Shown here piece by piece: positions 1-7,595 of a DNA stretch of 64,000 bases; positions within the stretch are counted from its first letter, which is position 1, and the number at the start of each line of letters is the position of its first letter. The stretch is taken from NCBI GenBank assembly GCA_963748005.1, contig CAVVHH010000002.1:1364001-1428000 (forward strand), read 5' to 3'. Source of the DNA: CAILZL01 sp963748005. GTDB taxonomy: Bacteria > Pseudomonadota > Gammaproteobacteria > Steroidobacterales > Steroidobacteraceae. The notes beneath the pieces are model-generated. The model was not told the DNA's origin. It did not search any database and saw nothing but the letters and a program-made list of their open reading frames with translations. The translations under genes and the position numbers were made by a program.

Positions 1-465
1 TCGACAAAACTGATAGGTCAAATCTGATTTCAGGCGCCGCAGTCGCTGCTCGATGGTCAGATCGCCCCATCGATCCCAACGTATCGCCTGCTGCGCCACT
101 CCCACTCGGGTTAATGCTCCATCTATGGCAACTGGAAACACTCGCGCACCCAAACCAGCTACGTCGGCCCGATCCATAAGATTCCGTGCCCATGCCATGT
201 ATGTCGCGCCACCTACAAAGTGCTCATCGAACAGCAAAACGATAGCAGCCGTTTCCCCTTCGGAAAAGTCGATGTGACTAGGCACAAAAGTGTTTGGATC
301 AGGAACACTTCGGTAAATAACGCTCAAGCCAATACCTCCCGCAACGTTCCGATATAACTCACGGCGGTAGTGGTCATAGAGTTCTTTCGCGATCATCTGC
401 CCCTCATCGAAGGCCGGATGCCACGCAATGTATAAAATAAGAAATGGACGCGTCGCGACGGGCAT
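1..465 (-). CDS. Second TIR-like protein of the defence-type operon (partial, C-terminus outside window)
   Basis: Reading the minus strand from an ATG at 465 gives 155 open codons up to the window edge. The start reads MPVATRPFLILYIAWHPAFD, then a pattern of strand and helix segments including GIGLSVIYRS, IDFSEGETAAIVLLFDEHFV and RVFPVAIDG. The hydrophobic first strand, the 'A-IVLL' central strand and the late V-P-V-A strand resemble bacterial TIR-like or nucleotide-sensor domains that act as effectors or signal synthases in immunity. It is the last visible gene of a five-gene minus-strand cassette and begins 47 nt after the glycosylase-like gene ends. No strong ribosome site is seen. The family call is inference from fold pattern; the catalytic residue and any downstream domain cannot be seen because the gene is cut. 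Confidence 0.5.
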   Translation of the reverse strand, partial: MPVATRPFLILYIAWHPAFDEGQMIAKELYDHYRRELYRNVAGGIGLSVIYRSVPDPNTFVPSHIDFSEGETAAIVLLFDEHFVGGATYMAWARNLMDRADVAGLGARVFPVAIDGALTRVGVAQQAIRWDRWGDLTIEQRLRRLKSDLTYQFCR

Positions 466-512
466 TCTTAAGACTCTAACTGAGGATCGCGTTGTGCTTA
501 CAGATTGATTGC

Positions 513-1202
513 CTAGTTAGGAAAAGCTCCAAATAGGTTCTCTTGTCGATCAGAACGATTAATGCCGTTGCTCATAAGGCCGTACACCTCCGCAATACCA
601 CGGCGGAAGTCTGTAATGCCACCGTAGCTTGGGTGCCGAACAATCTTGATCTCCACGCCAAATCGTTTTGCATATCGCGCAGCATCCTGACCAATCGATA
701 CGATTCTTGTTACACCCAACCAAGCGATCAACGATGCGTTCAAATCATCAACTTCAGCAAGTTCTTTGGCGGTAAAGCAACGATTTGTTAGTGGAGCACC
801 ACTCTCATGCGGATGTAATGGAAAAACATTCCAAAGCAGCGGGGGGCACGGCAATGCCCCAAGTGCAGCCCAAATTTCTGCAGCAGTGCGCTCAGCCACT
901 GCATTACCATGAGTAGCACGGGACAATATTGAGCCAGGAAAAAGCTTCTGTAGATCGAACAGATGGTACTCATCTGTCAACGCCAAGCCTGTGCGCCGTC
1001 CACCACGATATCCTAAGTCTCTCCCCATCCAAATCGTATCGACACCCAATGTCTGTGCTGCATCAAGGTAGGTACGCAAATTTCTGCGTCGTATCGCCGC
1101 TCCATCAACCTTGTCATGTATGGCACAACAATCTGCATAAGGATTAAACACACTCTCGAGAGCGATAGTAGCCAAATCTTTCACGAAGGAAGCTGAGTTC
1201 AC
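513..1202 (-). CDS. Uracil-DNA-glycosylase-like protein
   Basis: 229 residues with the features of the uracil-DNA glycosylase superfamily. The first motif is GRDLGYRGGRRTGLALTDE (about residues 60-78), which matches the G-x-x-P-G-x-x-G-x-x-x-T-G pattern. WNVFPLHPHE (about 124-133) follows, and RHPSYGG near residue 190 is the H-P-S leucine-loop motif. The activating Asp/Asn of motif 1 is not obvious, because the usual 'E-A-P-G' reads 'R-D-L-G', so activity may differ from classical UDGs. The GTG start overlaps the stop of the MazG-like gene by 4 nt (GTGA), showing translational coupling. In this context it could remove or recognise uracil or modified bases in invading DNA. The fold call is fairly safe; the role is inference. 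Confidence 0.75.
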   Translation of the reverse strand: MNSASFVKDLATIALESVFNPYADCCAIHDKVDGAAIRRRNLRTYLDAAQTLGVDTIWMGRDLGYRGGRRTGLALTDEYHLFDLQKLFPGSILSRATHGNAVAERTAAEIWAALGALPCPPLLWNVFPLHPHESGAPLTNRCFTAKELAEVDDLNASLIAWLGVTRIVSIGQDAARYAKRFGVEIKIVRHPSYGGITDFRRGIAEVYGLMSNGINRSDRQENLFGAFPN

Positions 1203-2416
1203 GAAGCAATCCTCGAAGGTGGTTCGAATGACAAAGTGTGGGAAACCATATTTGCGGTCACAGTACCCCCTCGATGCTCTGGTTTACGCAATTCGCGAAA
1301 TACGCGAAAGCCATCGAGTATGGCTCGCTCCCATTGCCATAATGGGCAATCACCAACCTCGTAGCCAGTGACCATGCTCTGAACTTGCTTAAGAAGCCCA
1401 TAATCTAACTTACCAATCGCAACGTCCTCGTATAGAACGCGCTTTTTAGCGTGATTGAATATCCAAGTTGCAATACCTTCTTCAATGATCATCGCCCGAG
1501 CTCCATCCTCATTTTCATCAATTTTTCGCTGAGACTTGCGTTTGACCTTCAATAGTGCGCGGATCACTGGTGACCAGCCTAAATGAGCAACGTAAGCCAG
1601 ATGAAACACGTCGTGAAATCGATAGTCATCTGGCTCGTTGCTGTTATCCGTCAATCTGTCGCCGATATATACGCCATGCAACCTTTGAACTACATGGATT
1701 CCCTGTGAGCTTTCACGTTCGATAAACTCCATCGGGATCTCACGCGGTAGACGCTCATGCTCGGGATACTGATTATCAAAAAGAGGGTAATACGAAGGGT
1801 CTTTTCCTGGCCAACGTCCATGGACTTTAACTAAGTTATCACGCGCAACATCTTCGATCTTCAACATAAACGATGCGCACACTAGGCTGAGCATTGCTAG
1901 TAATTGCCCAAATAGGTCGGCTCGAGCAGTTTGTCCAAGCGCGAACTGAGGCTGACTACCATGACCAACCACCTCACCGCTCATGCGCGCAAGTTCCCCA
2001 AGTAGCTCCAAACGAAGCTTATCGAGTCCTTTGCCGTGAAGCGCAATCAGGCCATCGATTTGCCGAAAATTGCTTGCATCATGGCCGCCGCAGTCAGTTT
2101 TCACCAGGCGTTTATGCAGAAACGCCAAGCAACTAATGCCTACCGCTTGGGGATGAACTTCCTGCACACTAGCCATAGCGAACAAATACCAAAGAGCGTC
2201 TCCTATCTCCTCTCCAGCCACCTCTGTTTCTGATTCACGCAACTGATCACGATTTACTTTTTTTAAAGCCGCCAGCAGGCCACCGACTTCACCAAAAAAT
2301 CCAAACGTGAGCTTGCTAGATCCCTCTGGAACGTTTGCAAAACGATCCGTCTCATTGGCTTTTTCCGAATATTCGGCGATTGTCAACGGGGGTTTCTGTG
2401 GGAGAGCTATTACCAC
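1199..2416 (-). CDS. MazG-like nucleotide pyrophosphohydrolase with C-terminal helical domain
   Basis: 405 residues. Residues about 30-95 look like the MazG all-alpha NTP pyrophosphohydrolase fold: GFFGEVGGLLAALKK, then EEIGDALWYL, the E-x3-D metal motif. In the first motif the second acidic ligand (E-x-x-E) is replaced by Gly (E-V-G-G). A second MazG-like half follows (LLGELARMSGEVV, then IEDVARDNLVKVHGRWPG near 200-217, the typical closing helix). Residues about 225-390 form another domain with FHDVFHLAYVAHLGW, a His-rich helix that could bind metal, and a conserved-looking EEGIATWIF. GTG start with AAGGA 5 nt upstream. It lies 21 nt after the Nmad2 gene and overlaps the glycosylase-like gene. 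It probably hydrolyses or senses a (modified) nucleotide; substrate unknown. Confidence 0.75.
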   Translation of the reverse strand: MVIALPQKPPLTIAEYSEKANETDRFANVPEGSSKLTFGFFGEVGGLLAALKKVNRDQLRESETEVAGEEIGDALWYLFAMASVQEVHPQAVGISCLAFLHKRLVKTDCGGHDASNFRQIDGLIALHGKGLDKLRLELLGELARMSGEVVGHGSQPQFALGQTARADLFGQLLAMLSLVCASFMLKIEDVARDNLVKVHGRWPGKDPSYYPLFDNQYPEHERLPREIPMEFIERESSQGIHVVQRLHGVYIGDRLTDNSNEPDDYRFHDVFHLAYVAHLGWSPVIRALLKVKRKSQRKIDENEDGARAMIIEEGIATWIFNHAKKRVLYEDVAIGKLDYGLLKQVQSMVTGYEVGDCPLWQWERAILDGFRVFRELRKPEHRGGTVTANMVSHTLSFEPPSRIAS

Positions 2417-2437
2417 GGCAATCCTTGTTCTTTGAAT

Positions 2438-3070
2438 TCATGTATTAGGATGTGCCCACGTCGATCTTGGGCGTTTCCACATAAAAGGTTGCGCCACGCA
2501 ACCCTGTATACCCAGCGTATTGAACCAATCAACAAAAGCCTGAACAAAAGCCACAGGAAACTTCGACTTATACCCACGTTGAAGGCGGAGAGTATGACCT
2601 TCAAAATCGAGAAATTCATAAGGAATCCCTATAGCTTTACTACCCCAATAAGCAAAGCGCCTACCTACAAGCACACCCGTTGATTTCGTATCATTTGCTA
2701 TATTCCTTTGGTTTGGCGTTCCATCTTCACAACTGTGATGAGAATCTGCCTGCTGCCAAATGCTTTGGGTATTGCAATGGTAGATGTTGTCTCCAAATAG
2801 CTGCTTTACGCTACCAATGCGCGAAGGTTTCTTGAATTGAAATCGAGGATCACACCAATACGCATCATAGGTGAGAATTTCATCTACTCGCATCACATAG
2901 ACCAAACTGGGAACTTTGCAATCACTAGCTCCCGCTAACCCAGCAATCCAATCGCCCACCATCGCACGCTGACGGATATCTGGCTTACATGTCGCCAGAG
3001 TACATACCCCTCCAAAAGGGTTGGGTGCAAAACCATAGTCTCGAGCGACTACGTAGGAATAGAGCCTCAT
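2438..3070 (-). CDS. Nmad2-like nucleotide-modification-associated protein
   Basis: 210 residues beginning MRLYSYVVARDYGFAPNPF, then GGVCTLATCKPDIRQRAMVGDWIAG. This is the characteristic N-terminus of the nucleotide modification associated domain 2 (Nmad2) family, known by computation to sit beside DNA-base modification and defence genes. Later segments include YWCDPRF, GDNIYHC and GVLVGRRFAYWG. I chose the ATG at 3070, five bases after the TIR stop, because it gives the family's N-terminus; a TTG four codons upstream would overlap the TIR stop. The biochemical activity of Nmad2 is not established. Base recognition or nucleotide binding is a plausible inference. Its place between a TIR gene and a MazG gene suggests one functional unit. 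Confidence 0.75.
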   Translation of the reverse strand: MRLYSYVVARDYGFAPNPFGGVCTLATCKPDIRQRAMVGDWIAGLAGASDCKVPSLVYVMRVDEILTYDAYWCDPRFQFKKPSRIGSVKQLFGDNIYHCNTQSIWQQADSHHSCEDGTPNQRNIANDTKSTGVLVGRRFAYWGSKAIGIPYEFLDFEGHTLRLQRGYKSKFPVAFVQAFVDWFNTLGIQGCVAQPFMWKRPRSTWAHPNT

Positions 3071-3075
3071 TTTTT

Positions 3076-3549
3076 TCAGCAAGAATATCTTGGCAGATCG
3101 CGCGTTGCTGACAGCACCCCATCAGGTGTCTCACGATTGTTGATAGTGCCTTCTATCGCCTCCTTGACTCTGTCTCCTTGCCATCCAACGATCGCATCAG
3201 CAAAAGAATCCAAAGCCTCTGGCATGTCGCATTCCGCTTCACCGTAATCCCAAACGCCAACTATGCGTTTTCCTAAGCGCTCAGCGTATTCAATCTCCCA
3301 AGTGACATACTCACTGTTCCGCGTTTCCGGAGTGATCAACACAACAAGAACTGATGCCCACTCAATTCTGGGCGCTAATATGTTTGATTTAATGTATTCC
3401 GGACTAGTGGCATTGTTTGGCTTATCGCTATTGATCGAGCCATCACGAACTTCCATTCCTGCCTTACTTAGCATTTCTTTGAGGGGACCAAGCCGATGGT
3501 CGTCCTCATGTATGTGGCTGATAAAAATATTCTTGCTAACTTCTGCCAT
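3076..3549 (-). CDS. TIR-like (DUF1863/MTH538, ThsB-like) domain protein
   Basis: 157 residues, essentially a single TIR-like domain. It opens with KNIFISHIHEDDHRL (the first strand and BB-loop region), followed by EWASVLVVLITPETRNSEYV, TWEIEYAERLGKRIVGVW and a C-terminal ADAIVGW strand. The Glu in WEIEYA is the likely catalytic glutamate of NAD-consuming TIRs, and the SHIHEDD opening is that of DUF1863 proteins, the group that contains the Thoeris signal synthase ThsB. It is the first gene of the minus-strand cassette, with a good ribosome site (AAGGAG six bases before the ATG). Likely job: produce an NAD-derived signal or deplete NAD on infection. The domain is seen; the activity is inference. 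Confidence 0.8.
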   Translation of the reverse strand: MAEVSKNIFISHIHEDDHRLGPLKEMLSKAGMEVRDGSINSDKPNNATSPEYIKSNILAPRIEWASVLVVLITPETRNSEYVTWEIEYAERLGKRIVGVWDYGEAECDMPEALDSFADAIVGWQGDRVKEAIEGTINNRETPDGVLSATRDLPRYSC

Positions 3550-3851
3550 ACAAGGCTCCTTGTGATTTGCTGACTAGCAAATATTCGATGATTCGCCTTG
3601 TATCAGATTAGGGCATTCTCCGCACCTCTTTCGACTACTGGCACCAAGATGACCACCAACGGGCACATCGACATCGAAATGGCCGATGCGGCAAGCAGCC
3701 GCGTGCCACTTGCCAGCAATGTACGAAACAGTTAGTTTACTCTCAGTGACAAAAGCCACGAGCTGTCCAAACGGGGAAATTGCTGCGCTATTCCGCGCTG
3801 CTTTCTGTGTTGCCCCTGGATGACCAAACAAGCGCGAATCGCAGGGCAATC
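3550..3851. other. Junction between accessory cassette and core genes
   Basis: About 300 bases between the divergent TIR-like gene and the PQQ dehydrogenase. It must carry both promoters, but I could not pick convincing -35/-10 pairs. A 91-codon open frame on the minus strand (3574-3849) has no recognisable features and overlaps the start region of the dehydrogenase, so I do not call it. Base composition changes here from mixed to GC-rich, which marks the edge of the probable island. Confidence 0.4.
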
Positions 3852-5780
3852 ATGAAACATTTGTCGTCGTTTATTGCTGCCACCGGCCTCACCTGCGTGG
3901 CGTTGGCGCATGCGGCCGGCCCGGACGATGGCACGCAGTGGTCGACCTATGGTCAGGACAAGGGTCAGGCGCGTTTTTCAGCCGCCGCGCAGATTACGCC
4001 AGACAATGTGGGGCGTTTGCAGCAGGCCTGGGTTTATCGACTGCGCACACCGGGCTATGAGATGTATTCCGGACCGCGCAGTCGCAATACTGCTGAACCT
4101 GCGGGCACCAAGCGCCAGCGTTACGGCAGCTCCGAGGTCACGCCGCTGGTGGTCAATGGGTTGATGTATCTGACCACGCCTTACGGGCGTGTGGTGGCGA
4201 TCGACGCAACCACCGGCACGGAAGTCTGGAGCGTAACTGCGCAGGGTTCGGCGCGCGGCGTTGAGTACTGGCCGGGAGATGCGACGCAAGCTGCGCAAAT
4301 CATCTATGCCAGCGGCAGCTCGTTGTACGCAGTCGATGCGCTGCATGGCAAACCAGTCGCGAGCTTTGGCAACAACGGCGTACTCGAGGGCAAGCAGGGT
4401 ACGTTCGGCACCTCATCCTCGCCACCGATTATTTACCGCAACCTGATTATCTCCGGCGCGGCCAATCCCAATGGCGACGGCCGCGACGGCGATGTGCGCG
4501 CCTTCGATGTGGTCACCGGCAAGCAAGCGTGGCGCTTCGCCACGGTTCCCGAGAAGGGCCAGAAGTTTTACGACACCTGGTCGCCGGGCAGTGCCGAAGG
4601 ACGACGTGGCGTGTATGTGTGGGGCCTGATGAGCGTCGATGTCGAACGCGGGCTGGTGTACTTCCCGGTGAAGGCGCCCAACTGGGATCGCTATGGCGGC
4701 GAGCGACTCGGCAACAATCTGTTCAGCTCCAGCATCGTTGCGCTGGACGCCAGGACCGGCAAGTACAAGTGGCACTTCCAGGTCACGCACCACGACATCT
4801 GGGACTTCGATCCAGCCGCCGCGCCGTTACTGCTGGAGGTAAAGCAGCGCGGTCGCACCATCCCGGCGGTGGCCATCACTTCCAAGAGCGGCTTGATCTT
4901 TCTGCTTGATCGACGTGATGGCAAGCCGATCTACGGTGTCGAGGAGCGACCTGTTGCCAAGAGCGAAGTGCCGGGAGAACAGACCTCGCCAACGCAGCCC
5001 TTCCCCGTCAAGCCAGCGCCCGTCGCACGCCAGACCATGTCGATGGCGGACATTGCCACCGTGACACCGGAGCTGGAAGCCAACTGCAAGGCGCTGGTCG
5101 AGAAGTACAACATCGGCATGGGCGGCCCTTACCTGCCGCCGGGATACAAACGCCCGACCGTGAACTTCCCGGGCACCATCGGCAGCGCCAACTGGGGCGG
5201 CATGTCGTACAACCCGCAACTCGGTTACCTGTTCATCAACAGTCATGACCTCGGGCAACTCACCGGCATATATGAAAGAAACGCGCCGCGCGAAGTAATC
5301 GGCGTCGCGGGTGCTGGTTCCGCGGGCATACCCAATATTTCCTATGACATGGGCGGATTGCTGGGCCGCTTCCGCGACCCTGCAACTGGATTGCTGTGTA
5401 ACCAGCCGCCATGGGGAAGCCTGACGGCGATTGATGTCAATACAGGCGAGATTGTCTGGCGTTCGACACTGGGCGTGACGGACAGCTTGCCCGCCGACAA
5501 GCAGAACACCGGCCGACCCAATCTCGGCGGCAGCATCGTGACGGCGGGTGGCGTGGTGTTCATCGGCGCGACGGATGATGGACGCTTCCGTGCCTACGAC
5601 GCAAAGAGCGGCAAGGAACTGTGGGCGACCAAGCTCAGCGCACCGAACCATTCCGTGCCGATCACTTATGTGGGTCGCGACGGCCGTCAGTACGTGGTGT
5701 TACCCGCCACGGGCGGCAGCTTCCTGGAAGACCCTGCCACCGACGATGCGCTGGTGGCGTTTGCACTGCCGGCACAGTAG
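3852..5780 (+). CDS. Secreted PQQ-dependent dehydrogenase (quinoprotein glucose-dehydrogenase-like)
   Basis: 642 residues with a clear signal peptide (MKHLSSFIAATGLTCVALAHA, cut after A-H-A), so periplasmic. The rest is an eight-bladed beta-propeller of the pyrroloquinoline-quinone family, with recurring blades such as VVAIDATTGTEVW, AFDVVTGKQAWRF, ALDARTGKYKWHF and AYDAKSGKELWATKL, plus HHDIWDFDPAAAP and NWGGMSYNPQ. It lacks the N-terminal membrane helices of membrane-bound glucose dehydrogenase. It would oxidise a sugar or alcohol and pass electrons to quinone or cytochrome. The ATG at 3852 is chosen over an upstream ATG (3780) because it places the signal peptide first. It heads a run of four genes for exported proteins. 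Substrate unknown. Confidence 0.85.
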   Translation: MKHLSSFIAATGLTCVALAHAAGPDDGTQWSTYGQDKGQARFSAAAQITPDNVGRLQQAWVYRLRTPGYEMYSGPRSRNTAEPAGTKRQRYGSSEVTPLVVNGLMYLTTPYGRVVAIDATTGTEVWSVTAQGSARGVEYWPGDATQAAQIIYASGSSLYAVDALHGKPVASFGNNGVLEGKQGTFGTSSSPPIIYRNLIISGAANPNGDGRDGDVRAFDVVTGKQAWRFATVPEKGQKFYDTWSPGSAEGRRGVYVWGLMSVDVERGLVYFPVKAPNWDRYGGERLGNNLFSSSIVALDARTGKYKWHFQVTHHDIWDFDPAAAPLLLEVKQRGRTIPAVAITSKSGLIFLLDRRDGKPIYGVEERPVAKSEVPGEQTSPTQPFPVKPAPVARQTMSMADIATVTPELEANCKALVEKYNIGMGGPYLPPGYKRPTVNFPGTIGSANWGGMSYNPQLGYLFINSHDLGQLTGIYERNAPREVIGVAGAGSAGIPNISYDMGGLLGRFRDPATGLLCNQPPWGSLTAIDVNTGEIVWRSTLGVTDSLPADKQNTGRPNLGGSIVTAGGVVFIGATDDGRFRAYDAKSGKELWATKLSAPNHSVPITYVGRDGRQYVVLPATGGSFLEDPATDDALVAFALPAQ

Positions 5781-5810
5781 TGCGCACATATTCATCGAGG
5801 GGTACGAGTA

Positions 5811-6833
5811 ATGAATAGCTGGAGACGATTGATGACCGGGCTTGTCGCTGCCTCGGTAGTTGCAACAGTGCTTGCGCAGACACCACCGGCGCCAACGCTG
5901 GGCAAGGATGTGGACACCGATGGTCGCCCATTGCCTTTCGGACGCCGCCCGCATCAGCCCGACGACACGCCGCTGGGCTCCGGCAAGTTCAAGGCGATCA
6001 TGGGCACGCAGGCTAGCCTGCCCAATCACGTGTTGTATTACCCGGCCAATCTTGAGCGAGCGGGCAAGCTGCCGGTGATCGCATGGGGCAACGGCGCGTG
6101 CATCAACGCCGGCAACCGCTTCCGCTACTTCCTGACCGAGATTGCCAGTCACGGCTATCTGCTGATTGCCAGCGGGCCGATGGCCTCGACTGATCTTGAG
6201 GTGGGTCCTCAGGAGAATCCGCCAGTACGCAAACCAGGTGAAGCCGGGCCACCGCCCCCGGTGGTTACCAACAACGCCACACGTGCGCCCGGTCGCACCA
6301 CCGCCGAGCAACTGATCGAAGCCATTGACTGGGCAGTGCGCGAGAACGACCGACGCGACAGTCCTTTCTACCATCGCATCGATGTGACGCGCGTGGCGGT
6401 GATGGGCCAATCCTGCGGCGGCGTGCAGGCACTGACCGTGGCCGGCGATCCGCGCCTGCGCACGGTGATGATCTGGAACAGCGGCGTGGGCATGATCCCG
6501 AACAATCCGTCCGATCCGGCGGCCGCGCTGGCGAAGATTCACACACCCATCGCCTACATCCATGGCGACGAGGCGCATGACATTGCCTATCCCGCCTCGG
6601 TGCAGAACGTAAACGCGCTGTCGCATGTGCCGGTCTTCGGCGCCTGGCAGGACGGCATGACGCATCTGGGCACCTATGGCGCCGAGAACGGCGGGTTCTT
6701 CGCGCAGATCGCCGTCGCATGGCTGGACTGGCAGCTCAAGGGCCAGCAGTCCGCGTCGAAGATGTTCCGCGGTGCGGACTGCACGCTGTGTCGCGATCCG
6801 TCGTGGCACGTGGCAAAGAAGCAGATAGATTGA
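5811..6833 (+). CDS. Secreted alpha/beta hydrolase
   Basis: 340 residues with an N-terminal signal peptide (about 1-23, ending VLAQ). The nucleophile elbow is VAVMGQSCGGVQAL (G-x-S-x-G with Ser in G-Q-S-C-G, near residue 202). An upstream strand PVIAWGNGACINAG resembles the oxyanion-hole region of chlorophyllase/dienelactone-hydrolase/PET-hydrolase-like esterases. IAYIHGDEAHDIAYP supplies the likely acid, and MTHLGTYG the catalytic His. Two C-terminal cysteines (ADCTLCRD) may form a disulfide. It begins 30 nt after the PQQ dehydrogenase and ends 11 nt before the next gene, so it is probably cotranscribed. It likely cleaves an ester or lactone, perhaps a product of the dehydrogenase; this link is inference. 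Confidence 0.8.
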   Translation: MNSWRRLMTGLVAASVVATVLAQTPPAPTLGKDVDTDGRPLPFGRRPHQPDDTPLGSGKFKAIMGTQASLPNHVLYYPANLERAGKLPVIAWGNGACINAGNRFRYFLTEIASHGYLLIASGPMASTDLEVGPQENPPVRKPGEAGPPPPVVTNNATRAPGRTTAEQLIEAIDWAVRENDRRDSPFYHRIDVTRVAVMGQSCGGVQALTVAGDPRLRTVMIWNSGVGMIPNNPSDPAAALAKIHTPIAYIHGDEAHDIAYPASVQNVNALSHVPVFGAWQDGMTHLGTYGAENGGFFAQIAVAWLDWQLKGQQSASKMFRGADCTLCRDPSWHVAKKQID

Positions 6834-6844
6834 AGAGGCAAGTC

Positions 6845-7564
6845 ATGAAGAATGCTGCGCGAATTGTTGCTGTGGTGGCCATGGTGTTGTGCGCTGGCGC
6901 GTCCATGGCACAGGCGCCGGAAGGTGGGCCGCCGCGGGGCGCTGGCCCGCAGGGGATGGGCAGCGACGAGATCGCGCCGCTGCTGTTCGAAGAAAAGTGG
7001 ACTCGTGCGCCACAAGCACAGCCGATGACGCAGGCCAATCTCGGCAACCAGAACCTCACGCTGCATCTCTATGGCGACGTAGACGGCATTCGCAAGACCT
7101 TCCATCCGATCGAGGATTACACCTACACCGGCGAGACGAAGACCAACTGGCTGATCACGGTCAGCGATCCGAAGAACTTCTGGGATCTCACCGGTTCCGG
7201 GAAAATGATGTTGCGCACGCGTAACTCCGGCTACCGCTTCCTGCACATCGTCATCAAGACCGCGGACGGCCGCTACTTCGTCAGCGAGGAGGGATCGGGC
7301 GAATCGTCATCGTGGATGAACGTCGAGTACGTGTTGAGCGACTTGCACTGGCGCTCACTGCTGATGACCGACAAGCCCACCAACGCATCCAACAAACGCG
7401 CGCCCGACCCGAAGCTGGTGCCGATCATTCCGCAGGGCAAGGCGAGCCCGGATCTGAGCAAGGTGGACGAGGTCGGTTTTTCCGACCTGATGCCAGGCGG
7501 CTGGATACCGTCCACTTCGCGTGTCAATGCATTTGCGTTGTACGGCAAAAAAACCAGCCGCTGA
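6845..7564 (+). CDS. Secreted protein of unknown function, CIA30/galactose-binding-like
   Basis: 239 residues with a signal peptide (MKNAARIVAVVAMVLCAGAS, then MAQ). The mature part is beta-rich: NFWDLTGSGKMMLRTRNSGY, FLHIVIKTADGRYFVSEEG, and a C-terminal VDEVGFSDLMPGGW, then RVNAFALYG. The pattern resembles jelly-roll sugar-binding or CIA30-like domains, but I cannot name a family with certainty. The start at 6845 follows a GAGGCAAG ribosome-like stretch, and the gene is 11 nt from the hydrolase. It may be a binding or accessory partner of the neighbouring secreted enzymes. Function not established. Confidence 0.65.
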   Translation: MKNAARIVAVVAMVLCAGASMAQAPEGGPPRGAGPQGMGSDEIAPLLFEEKWTRAPQAQPMTQANLGNQNLTLHLYGDVDGIRKTFHPIEDYTYTGETKTNWLITVSDPKNFWDLTGSGKMMLRTRNSGYRFLHIVIKTADGRYFVSEEGSGESSSWMNVEYVLSDLHWRSLLMTDKPTNASNKRAPDPKLVPIIPQGKASPDLSKVDEVGFSDLMPGGWIPSTSRVNAFALYGKKTSR

Positions 7565-7595
7565 ATCCGGCGAATCCAATGCAGGAGATATCGCA

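Noticed and set aside
53..277. Plus-strand open frame of 74 codons at the left edge
   Set aside because: It is antisense to the open minus-strand TIR-like frame and lacks any recognisable feature.
3574..3849. 91-codon minus-strand frame before the first TIR gene
   Set aside because: No known motif and no ribosome site; it overlaps the PQQ dehydrogenase start region. A small real gene cannot be fully excluded.
3780..3851. Upstream in-frame ATG for the PQQ dehydrogenase
   Set aside because: It would put 24 residues before a perfect signal peptide; the ATG at 3852 is preferred.
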